Source: Bacillota bacterium
GTDB lineage: Bacteria; Bacillota; Clostridia; Christensenellales; Aristaeellaceae
Direction: 5' to 3'
NCBI GenBank assembly: GCA_023391725.1
Contig: JAEWAH010000231.1
Location: 1 to 5,017 of the forward strand
DNA length: 5,017 bases
Positions 1 to 5,017 of the stretch are shown one piece after another (position 1 is the stretch's first letter; each line of letters begins with the position of its first letter). The notes beneath the pieces are model-generated. The model saw only the letters and a program-made list of their open reading frames with translations. It was not told the origin of the DNA and ran no database searches. The position numbers were made by a program, and so were the translations under genes.

Positions 1-1684
1 GCTCGTCCTTTTCCCGGGCACGGTTGGCGTAAAAGGCGGGATCTACGCCGCAGTTTTCGAAAGCCTTCAACCATAGATCATACCGGAATTGTTCCGACCA
101 TCCGTCCAGGAGGCAGCCTAGGCGCCAAGCTTCGTAGAGTACATCGGCAAGCTTCCGGTCGCCTCTTGCAAAACAGGCTTCCAGGAGGCTCACCTCCGGG
201 TCGTGCCAGTTGAAGGTCACGCCACGGATTTGAAGGGCTTTGCGCAGATAGGCCTGCTTTTCCTTTAATTGATTGAGGGTATCCTGCCCCGCCCACTGGA
301 AGGGGGTGAAGGCTTTGGGCACAAAGCTGGAGGCGCTGCACGTTACGGTAAGCCCCTTGGCCCGCTTTTCCCGAGGCACTGCAAAGTAAGCTCCCACCAC
401 GCTTTGGGCCAGCTCGCCGATACCATTCAGATCCTCGCTCGTTTCCGTGGGCAGACCGATCATGAAGTAAAGCTTGATATTGCTCCAGCCGCCGTTAAAG
501 GCATCAGAAACGGCGCGCAGAAGGTCATCCCTGGTGACGCCCTTGTTGATCACGTCCCGAAGCCTCTGGGTGCCCGCTTCTGGGGCAAAAGTAAGGCCGG
601 ACTTGCGCACTTTTTGAGTCTCTTCCAGGGATTCCTTCACCACACTGTCGATGCGCAGCGACGGCAGGGAGACGGAAACACGTTTTTCCTGGAACTTCTC
701 GATGAGTTCCCGGGCCAGATCCGGCAGGCAGGAATAATCCCCGCTGGAAAGGCTGGATAGAGAGATTTCCTCATAGCCGGTGCTGTTTTCCAGCTTTTCG
801 GCAAGCTCCAGAAGCTTTTGAAGGCTGCGCTCCCGGACAGGACGGTAAAGCATGCCCGCCTGGCAGAAACGGCAGCCCCGGGTGCAGCCCCTCATGATCT
901 CCAGCATGATCCTGTCATGGACGATCTCGGTATAGGGCACCGGGATGCTCTCCGGATAAAAGGCTTTATCCAGGTCCAGAACGACACGCTTTTTGACCCT
1001 TTCGGGCGCCTCGTTGCAGTTTGGCGCAAAGGAAGCCAAGGTTCCATCCGCGTTCCAGGCCGCATCATACAGCGAGGGAACGTACACGCCGGGGATGGAA
1101 GCCAGTTTTTTCAGGCATTCCATGCGGCCCGCGCCCCTTTTTTTCCAGTCACGGACAACTTCCAAGACATCCAAGGTAGCCTCTTCCCCATCCCCCAGCA
1201 CGAATGCATCGATAAAGGCGTGCAAAGGCTCAGGATTGAAGGCGCATGGTCCCCCGGCGATGACGATGGGATCGCCCTGCCGCCTCTCCCGGGAGAGTAC
1301 GGGCACACGCCCCAAAGAGAGCATCTCAAGAATGTTGGTATAGCTCATCTCATACTGAAGGGTAAAGCCAACGATATCAAACTGATGAAGCGGCGTCCTT
1401 GTTTCCAGGGAAAACAGGGGTACATCCTTTTCCTTCAAAAGGGCCAACATGTCCACCCAGGGCATGCACACCCGCTCGCACAAGGCGTAGGGCTGGCTGT
1501 TGATGAGGGCATAGAGAATCTTCATGCCCAGGTGGGACATGGCGACCTCATAGGTATCTGGGAAGCAAAAAGCAAACCTCACCTGAGCATCTGCCCAGGG
1601 TTTGAGGAGCGTATTCATTTCACCGCCGGTATACCGGGCAGGCTTTTGGACCTGATCTAAAAGCGCTTCAATCTGGTGTTGCAA
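1..1684 (-). CDS. Radical SAM protein, TIGR03960-like family (3' end beyond the window)
   Basis: An uninterrupted frame of 561 codons runs off the left edge. The start is a TTG at 1684: AGGAGG lies 7 nt upstream, and an in-frame TAA five codons upstream excludes an earlier start; the next ATG is codon 23. Residues about 35-200 form a Rossmann-like, B12-binding-type N-terminal domain (PDTYEVAMSHLG at 42-53, IVGFTLQYEMSY at 104-115, AGGPCAFNPEP at 143-153, LGDGEE at 163-168). The radical SAM core follows, with the 4Fe-4S motif CTRGCRFC (C267, C271, C274), then FAPEAGTQRLR at 366-376 and MIGLPTET at 408-415. The region RGDRKLADVLYEAW (507-520) is typical of this family. These proteins are about 600 residues, so roughly 40-60 are probably missing. 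By family knowledge the reaction is unknown; it should cleave S-adenosylmethionine in the cytoplasm using an iron-sulfur cluster. Members commonly sit beside, or are fused to, a DUF2344 (TIGR03936) protein, which I would expect to the left. Family assignment is by remembered motifs, not a search. Confidence 0.93.
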   Translation of the reverse strand, partial: MQHQIEALLDQVQKPARYTGGEMNTLLKPWADAQVRFAFCFPDTYEVAMSHLGMKILYALINSQPYALCERVCMPWVDMLALLKEKDVPLFSLETRTPLHQFDIVGFTLQYEMSYTNILEMLSLGRVPVLSRERRQGDPIVIAGGPCAFNPEPLHAFIDAFVLGDGEEATLDVLEVVRDWKKRGAGRMECLKKLASIPGVYVPSLYDAAWNADGTLASFAPNCNEAPERVKKRVVLDLDKAFYPESIPVPYTEIVHDRIMLEIMRGCTRGCRFCQAGMLYRPVRERSLQKLLELAEKLENSTGYEEISLSSLSSGDYSCLPDLARELIEKFQEKRVSVSLPSLRIDSVVKESLEETQKVRKSGLTFAPEAGTQRLRDVINKGVTRDDLLRAVSDAFNGGWSNIKLYFMIGLPTETSEDLNGIGELAQSVVGAYFAVPREKRAKGLTVTCSASSFVPKAFTPFQWAGQDTLNQLKEKQAYLRKALQIRGVTFNWHDPEVSLLEACFARGDRKLADVLYEAWRLGCLLDGWSEQFRYDLWLKAFENCGVDPAFYANRAREKDE

Positions 1685-1691
1685 AAGGGTT

Positions 1692-1697
1692 CCTCCT
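1692..1697 (-). promoter_or_regulatory. Ribosome binding site deciding the TTG start of the radical SAM gene
   Basis: The minus strand reads AGGAGG here, with a 7-nt spacer (AACCCTT) before TTG at 1684. The next in-frame ATG, 66 nt further in, is not at a suitable distance from this site, so the site fixes the unusual start codon. Confidence 0.88.
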
Positions 1698-1716
1698 TAG
1701 GATTTGTCCAGCATTT

Positions 1717-1745
1717 ACTGTATCATGAAGCGGCAGTGAGGTCAA
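1717..1745 (-). promoter_or_regulatory. Sigma-A type promoter for the radical SAM gene
   Basis: On the minus strand, TTGACC (1745-1740, 5 of 6 to the -35 consensus) is followed after exactly 17 nt by TACAGT (1722-1717, 4 of 6 to the -10 consensus). Transcription would begin near 1710, giving a short leader of about 25 nt that contains the ribosome binding site. It lies downstream of the methyltransferase terminator, so the radical SAM gene appears to be independently transcribed. This is a motif reading with no transcript evidence. Confidence 0.65.
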
Positions 1746-1767
1746 CAGTTTGACAGAATTCTTCTGT
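1741..1767. promoter_or_regulatory. Two overlapping inverted repeats at the -35 region, possible operator
   Basis: GTCAA-CAGT-TTGAC (1741-1754) is a perfect 5-bp inverted repeat that includes most of the -35 element of the radical SAM promoter. ACAGAA-TTC-TTCTGT (1753-1767) is a perfect 6-bp inverted repeat directly upstream of it. The location suits a regulator binding site. The arms are short and no known regulator motif is recognised, so chance is a real alternative. Confidence 0.3.
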
Positions 1768-1826
1768 ACGCTTTCCATAAAAACTGCACATATGCCCCAT
1801 AGGCTTAAACCTGCCTAAAAATATGG

Positions 1827-1856
1827 AAAAGAAACCCCTCCGGGCGACCGGAGGGG
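1827..1856 (-). terminator. Rho-independent terminator after the methyltransferase gene
   Basis: CCCCTCCGG (1835-1843) pairs perfectly with CCGGAGGGG (1848-1856), a 9-bp GC-rich stem with a 4-nt loop. On the minus strand it is followed at once by the T-rich run TTTCTTTT (1834-1827). It lies about 30 nt after the methyltransferase stop codon. On the plus strand no T-run follows, so it acts in one direction, separating the methyltransferase from the radical SAM gene. Confidence 0.9.
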
Positions 1857-1887
1857 CTCACTGTATATTTGGAGTTATGACCATGAT

Positions 1888-2508
1888 TCACGCTTCCAGC
1901 ATTTCCTGCCAGGCGGGTTTCTTCCAGCCGATGGTCACGCCCACACGCATGTCGGCAGCCCGCCAGGTAACCTTTTGGAAGCCCACGGCCTCCAGAGCGG
2001 CCAGCATTTCATGCTTTCCATACAGGACGGGGGGTTGTGCATCCTCCCAGCGCCCGGAAAAACAATTGATCAACTGCCGAAGGGGCGCGGGATACCAGGT
2101 CGTAGCCAGCAGGAATTGCCCGCCGGGCTTTAGGACCCGCAGCGCTTCTTTCAGCGCCTTTCCGGGGTCTTCCATAGAATAGAATGGCAGACCGCATAGA
2201 ACCACGTCGAAGGAAGATTCCCGCCAGGGAATATCTTCAGGCTGGGCATACAAAATATCGGCCTCTGAAAGCATGGCACGGACGGAGCGGGACTGTTCCA
2301 ATGTGGACGCAATGCCGCACAGGTCGGCCTCTACCCGCTGGTTGATAAGTTTTAGCAGCATGCCGTTGCCGCACGCCATATCAAGGACTTTGTCCCCGGA
2401 ATCTATAACAGCCCACTGATTCAGAGCATGCATAGCAGGCGTCAGCCGCCCTTTTGCCGTCATATTCAGCTTAGGCAATACAGGTTGATTCTCCGCTTTT
2501 GAGATCAT
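1888..2508 (-). CDS. Class I SAM-dependent methyltransferase (methyltransferase type 11-like)
   Basis: This 206-residue soluble protein ends in TGA. I chose the ATG at 2508 because AAGGAGG lies 7 nt upstream; an in-frame ATG at 2541 would add 11 residues but has no such site and falls within the leader. Seen in order: motif I VLDMACGNG (41-49), the SAM-binding glycine loop with its first glycine as alanine; strand 2 ADLCGIAS (61-68); motif II region EDIPWRESSFDVVLCGLPF (91-109) with D101; and motif III LRVLKPGG (123-130). A C-terminal cap follows (WYPAPLRQLINCFSGRW, 138-154; LEAVGFQKVTWR, 172-183). Position 67, where many family members have the acidic residue that holds the SAM ribose, is alanine. 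The family methylates small molecules, lipids, quinones or proteins in the cytoplasm; the substrate cannot be predicted here. It has its own promoter and terminator and is probably a single-gene transcript. The fold call is firm, the specificity open. Confidence 0.92.
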   Translation of the reverse strand: MISKAENQPVLPKLNMTAKGRLTPAMHALNQWAVIDSGDKVLDMACGNGMLLKLINQRVEADLCGIASTLEQSRSVRAMLSEADILYAQPEDIPWRESSFDVVLCGLPFYSMEDPGKALKEALRVLKPGGQFLLATTWYPAPLRQLINCFSGRWEDAQPPVLYGKHEMLAALEAVGFQKVTWRAADMRVGVTIGWKKPAWQEMLEA

Positions 2509-2515
2509 TCGTGTG

Positions 2516-2522
2516 CCTCCTT
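2516..2522 (-). promoter_or_regulatory. Ribosome binding site deciding the methyltransferase start
   Basis: The minus strand reads AAGGAGG, then a 7-nt spacer (CACACGA), then ATG at 2508. It selects the shorter, 206-residue form over the upstream in-frame ATG at 2541. Confidence 0.88.
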
Positions 2523-2529
2523 GCCGGGC

Positions 2530-2543
2530 ATATGTACACATAT
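2530..2543. promoter_or_regulatory. Palindrome in the methyltransferase leader, possible operator
   Basis: ATATGT-AC-ACATAT is a perfect inverted repeat with 6-bp arms and a 2-bp centre. It lies between the predicted transcription start (near 2555) and the ribosome binding site, where a repressor could block transcription. AT-rich palindromes of this size also occur by chance, and no regulator family is recognised. Confidence 0.3.
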
Positions 2544-2560
2544 TTCATACACCCGACGCT

Positions 2561-2590
2561 ATTATAGCACACTTTTGCAAAACATGAAAG
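2561..2590 (-). promoter_or_regulatory. Extended -10 promoter for the methyltransferase gene
   Basis: The minus strand carries a perfect TATAAT (2566-2561) preceded by TGC (2569-2567), that is, an extended -10 element. The -35 region is weak: CTTTCA (2590-2585, 18-nt spacer) or TTCATG (2588-2583, 16-nt spacer) each match only 3 of 6 consensus bases. The strong TG-TATAAT element can compensate. Transcription should begin near 2555. Confidence 0.75.
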
Positions 2591-2614
2591 CTTTTTGTAA
2601 TAAAAATTTAATTT

Positions 2615-4300
2615 TTACATTTCTAGTTTGGCGTAACTACTATCTGCCTCCCGAAGGAGCATGAAATAGGAGCCGCAGGTCATAAAAGCCAGCACCAGGG
2701 CCAGCAGCCAGGAAACGAGACCCAGAGAAACACCCAGGCTGTAAAGGCCCCATACGCCAAACCCAAGGGCGAAGGCAATTGCCCAGGTAAGGAACATAAA
2801 CAGAAGCGCCATGGGATTTTGCTTGATTGCCTCGGTTTCATTCCGCCAGTCAAACCTTGGATGCTTCACATCCAGGACAAGACTCAGTGCATTGGCGAAG
2901 AACCCGAAAAGCAGACCCATTACAAAGGCGGCGGTCACATAAAGCGCCTGGCCAGGCAATAGGATCAGCATTGTAATCAGGGTAGTAAGGCAAGTGAGGA
3001 AGTTGATGGAGAAACCAAATAGCTGCTTTGCCATCAGCTGCGTCCTATAAGGAACGGGGATCATCCGGGTGAAGGGAAATCTTTTTCCCTCCCGTGAAAC
3101 AGCGGTGGCTCCGGCCATGTTGACGGTAGAAACAAATGCCATGGCAGCGGCGATCACCAGCATGACCTGATCTCCATGAGCCTGGCGAAGCACCTGACTC
3201 AAAAGCTCCGACAGTTCGCCATTGCTGCCCGAGCCCAGGGAAAATGCCACCATCATGATGGGGAGCAGTACGATCCCAACCAGGCCATTAAGGGCATAAG
3301 CCGGGACACGGAGGACCTCCTTCCACTCCCTAAAGAAAAGCGCCATGATCGGTGAACGCCTTAAGGCAAAATCAGAAGCGCGAAGCTTGCGGCGCTTTGT
3401 TTTTTGAAAAGTTTCATTTTGAAGGATCGACAGCTGCAAAAACGACTTACCGGTGAGCAGCAGAACCGCACCTACGGCCACCGCGGAGGAAAGGACAAAC
3501 AAGAAAAAGTCCTGAACAGACTGGGCGGAATTGCCCGCCACCCCGGACGTGGCCCACAGCACAGGAGGGATACCGCCGGTAATCGATTCCAACTGACCCC
3601 TGCTCCCCATGAACATCTGCAAAAAGTAGTCGTTGCCCGCGTCCTTGGGAATCCCGCCGTATAGCCGCATCTGCAAAGGGAGGACCAAAGCGATTAGCAA
3701 GAATCCCCCGATCACGGCCCACCTGTCCCGGTGCCTAAAGAGGCTGGAAAAGCGGATCAGCAGCGAGGAAAGGAGCGTGCTTAATGCCAGCGGCAGGCAG
3801 GGAATGAACAATGCTGTGACCGCAGCCTTCAGGTAGAAGGCTGCCGCCTGGCCTGTACGAATACCGTACAGAATGCAAACGGGCAGAAAAATCAGCGCGG
3901 CCACCCCGATTTCCCCCAGAAGCACTACCGCCAGCTTCGAAGCCATGACAGATTGAGAGGAAACGGGCAGGCCTGACAAAAACGCGTTGTCACGGCTGAA
4001 ATACAGCACGCTGACCACATGAAAAAAGCCGATCATGAGCGTCGCCGCCATGCACAGAAGGATTACCATGGACAGCAAAAGCTCGGGCACATGGATCATG
4101 ATAAAGGCAGTCAGCATGTTATCTGCAAGAAAGATCACTGTTCCCAAAATTGAACCAAACGCGAGGATAAAAGCCAGGCCGATCAAAACAGGCCGCCACT
4201 CCCTGAAGGAGCTTAACTGTTTGGGGAGCCAGTGGCTGGGCTTGAGCGCCTTCAGGCGAAGGTAAAGCTGCAGCCGCAAAAGGGTAAGAAACGCGTTCAT
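2615..4300 (-). CDS. ABC exporter permease, about 12 membrane segments
   Basis: This 561-residue integral membrane protein is very hydrophobic. Likely membrane segments lie near residues 38-59, 72-100, 122-146, 154-182, 194-213, 262-283, 336-356, 378-400, 429-449, 453-476, 498-520 and 524-548, about twelve in two groups of six. Loop motifs recognisable from this Firmicute exporter family include SREGKRFPFTRMIPVP (402-417) and HPRFDWRNETEAIKQN (480-495). A basic loop, KTKRRKLR (300-307), divides the halves and is probably cytoplasmic. It resembles putative ABC exporter permeases of the ABC_tran_2 (PF16949) kind, a name given from memory. No substrate-binding protein is visible and the partner ATPase is of the export type, so export rather than uptake is inferred; the substrate is unknown. 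The start ATG overlaps the ATPase stop (ATGA, 4300-4297), implying translational coupling. After the stop at 2615 I find only a weak AT-only hairpin (2602-2617), so read-through into the methyltransferase is possible. Confidence 0.9.
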   Translation of the reverse strand: MNAFLTLLRLQLYLRLKALKPSHWLPKQLSSFREWRPVLIGLAFILAFGSILGTVIFLADNMLTAFIMIHVPELLLSMVILLCMAATLMIGFFHVVSVLYFSRDNAFLSGLPVSSQSVMASKLAVVLLGEIGVAALIFLPVCILYGIRTGQAAAFYLKAAVTALFIPCLPLALSTLLSSLLIRFSSLFRHRDRWAVIGGFLLIALVLPLQMRLYGGIPKDAGNDYFLQMFMGSRGQLESITGGIPPVLWATSGVAGNSAQSVQDFFLFVLSSAVAVGAVLLLTGKSFLQLSILQNETFQKTKRRKLRASDFALRRSPIMALFFREWKEVLRVPAYALNGLVGIVLLPIMMVAFSLGSGSNGELSELLSQVLRQAHGDQVMLVIAAAMAFVSTVNMAGATAVSREGKRFPFTRMIPVPYRTQLMAKQLFGFSINFLTCLTTLITMLILLPGQALYVTAAFVMGLLFGFFANALSLVLDVKHPRFDWRNETEAIKQNPMALLFMFLTWAIAFALGFGVWGLYSLGVSLGLVSWLLALVLAFMTCGSYFMLLREADSSYAKLEM

Positions 4301-5017
4301 TCCTTCTCCTCCCCCGCTATGTCCCTGGTCATTTCAAGGAAAGCCTCTTCCAAAGAAGACTTATGCTCCCCGGAAAGAATCTCCTCCATGGTCCCTACCG
4401 CAAGGAGTTTCCCATGGGCGATGATGGCGATGCGGTCGCAGAGCTTTTCCGCTACATCAAGTACATGGGTGGAGAAAAACACCGTGTTCCCCGCCTGGCA
4501 GTGGGCACGCATCTCTTCTTTGAGCAAATGCACCGCCATGGGGTCAAGACCAGTCATAGGCTCATCCAGCACCCACAGGGGCGGCTGATGGATCAAAGCG
4601 CCGATGATAGTGAGCTTTTGCTTCATGCCGCGGGAATAGCTTCTGATGGGCTGCCCCACCGCATCCGCAAGTTGGAACAAGGACAAATACTTCTCCAGGT
4701 GCGCCTTGCGCTGAGCTCCGTCTACCTGATAGATGTCGGCCAGGAATTGCAGGTATTCCAGCCCCGTAAGCCGCTCATACATCTCCTGATTATCCGGCAC
4801 AAAACCGATCAGCCGCTTGGCCTCCATGGGGTCATGCGCAATATCATATCCGCCAATCCGGATGCTCCCCGAATCAGGAGACAGGATGCCGGTCAAGAGG
4901 CGGATGGTGGTAGTTTTTCCGGCGCCGTTGGGGCCGATGAAGCCGAACACCTCGCCCTTTTCTACATGCAAAGAAAGGCTGTCCAGCGCCTTCACCTTGC
5001 TCTTGGCGTATTGCTTG
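4297..5017 (-). CDS. ABC transporter ATP-binding subunit (5' end beyond the window)
   Basis: The frame is open through the right edge: in-frame codons for KQYAKSK precede the GTG at 4995. That GTG lies inside the first conserved strand (KALDSLSL) and is very unlikely to be the start; about 8-15 residues are probably missing. Counting from that valine as residue 1: Walker A GPNGAGKTT at 21-29, Q-loop region FVPDNQEMYERLTG at 65-78, signature YSRGMKQK at 120-127, Walker B LWVLDEP at 140-146, D-loop GLDP at 149-152 and switch histidine H177 in STHVLD. All catalytic elements are present, so the enzyme should be active. The canonical Q-loop glutamine is aspartate (D68), a variation I recall in related export ATPases. 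It belongs to the CcmA/EcsA/BcrA-like group that powers membrane exporters. It should dimerise on the cytoplasmic face of the permease encoded immediately downstream with a 4-nt overlap. The promoter lies outside the window. Confidence 0.93.
   Translation of the reverse strand, partial: KQYAKSKVKALDSLSLHVEKGEVFGFIGPNGAGKTTTIRLLTGILSPDSGSIRIGGYDIAHDPMEAKRLIGFVPDNQEMYERLTGLEYLQFLADIYQVDGAQRKAHLEKYLSLFQLADAVGQPIRSYSRGMKQKLTIIGALIHQPPLWVLDEPMTGLDPMAVHLLKEEMRAHCQAGNTVFFSTHVLDVAEKLCDRIAIIAHGKLLAVGTMEEILSGEHKSSLEEAFLEMTRDIAGEEKE
4308..4312 (-). promoter_or_regulatory. Internal ribosome binding site for the permease
   Basis: GGAGG on the minus strand lies 7 nt before the permease ATG at 4300. It is embedded in the ATPase codons for its last residues (G-E-E-K-E). 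The permease therefore has its own initiation site in addition to the 4-nt ATGA overlap with the ATPase stop. Confidence 0.8.

Noticed and set aside
818..1660. Plus-strand open frame of 280 codons, and others at 269-760 and 993-1343.
   Set aside because: They lie wholly opposite the radical SAM gene, have no recognisable domain and are explained by the GC-rich codon pattern of the minus-strand gene, whose motifs are clear.
1750..1755. TTGACA on the plus strand as a possible -35 element.
   Set aside because: No acceptable -10 hexamer lies 16-18 nt downstream (the nearest A/T-rich run is about 21 nt away) and no plus-strand gene follows.
1788..1797. GGGCATATGT shared in opposite orientation with the methyltransferase leader near 2526-2535.
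   Set aside because: Only about ten bases match, and this copy lacks the second palindrome arm, so chance in an AT-rich spacer is the simpler explanation.
1800..1817. Small hairpin TAGGC / GCCTA with an 8-nt loop.
   Set aside because: The stem is only 5 bp, there is no following T-run on the minus strand, and a far stronger terminator lies just upstream in the direction of transcription.
1823..2182. Plus-strand open frame of 119 codons.
   Set aside because: It starts within the terminator region and runs antisense to the methyltransferase, whose SAM-binding motifs are unmistakable on the other strand.
2602..2617. AT-only inverted repeat (AAAAAT / ATTTTT) at the permease stop as a terminator.
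   Set aside because: It has no GC pairs, so the stem would be unstable. Even a weak role cannot be supported from sequence alone.
4232..4588. Plus-strand open frame of 118 codons, and 4035-4265 and 3404-3664.
   Set aside because: They are antisense to the ABC permease and ATPase, with no ribosome binding site or family resemblance that I can see.

Overview
This 5,017-base window has moderately high GC by eye. It carries four protein-coding genes, all on the minus strand, so the biological order runs from right to left. Strong AGGAGG-type ribosome binding sites about 7 nt from each visible start, a TTG start codon, consensus-like sigma-A promoters and the gene families point to a Gram-positive bacterium. 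A clostridial Firmicute of moderate GC fits best, but the genus cannot be read from the sequence.

Layout in transcription order. (1) 5017-4297: the ATP-binding subunit of an ABC transporter, cut by the right edge and missing only its first residues. (2) 4300-2615: a 561-residue membrane permease that overlaps the ATPase by 4 nt and has its own Shine-Dalgarno inside the ATPase coding end; together they form a two-gene ABC exporter operon. (3) 2508-1888: a 206-residue class I SAM-dependent methyltransferase with its own extended -10 promoter, ended by a perfect 9-bp hairpin terminator. (4) 1684-1: a radical SAM protein of the TIGR03960-like family. It starts at a TTG just behind a clear promoter and ribosome binding site and runs off the left edge after 561 codons. 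It is the largest uncharacterised item here.

The ATPase and permease should work together as an export or drug/peptide-resistance type ABC complex; substrate unknown. The methyltransferase has its own promoter and terminator and need not be functionally linked to either neighbour. The radical SAM gene probably begins a separate operon leading leftwards; in related genomes this family adjoins a DUF2344 protein, often close to the ribonuclease G and rplU-rpmA region, but that part lies outside the window.

I see no RNA genes, CRISPR arrays, insertion sequences, attachment sites or phage genes, and no evidence for a wholly new system. The points most worth a second look are the uncharacterised radical SAM protein, small palindromes overlapping or next to two promoters, a substituted acidic residue in the methyltransferase, and the two-fold internal repeat in the permease.
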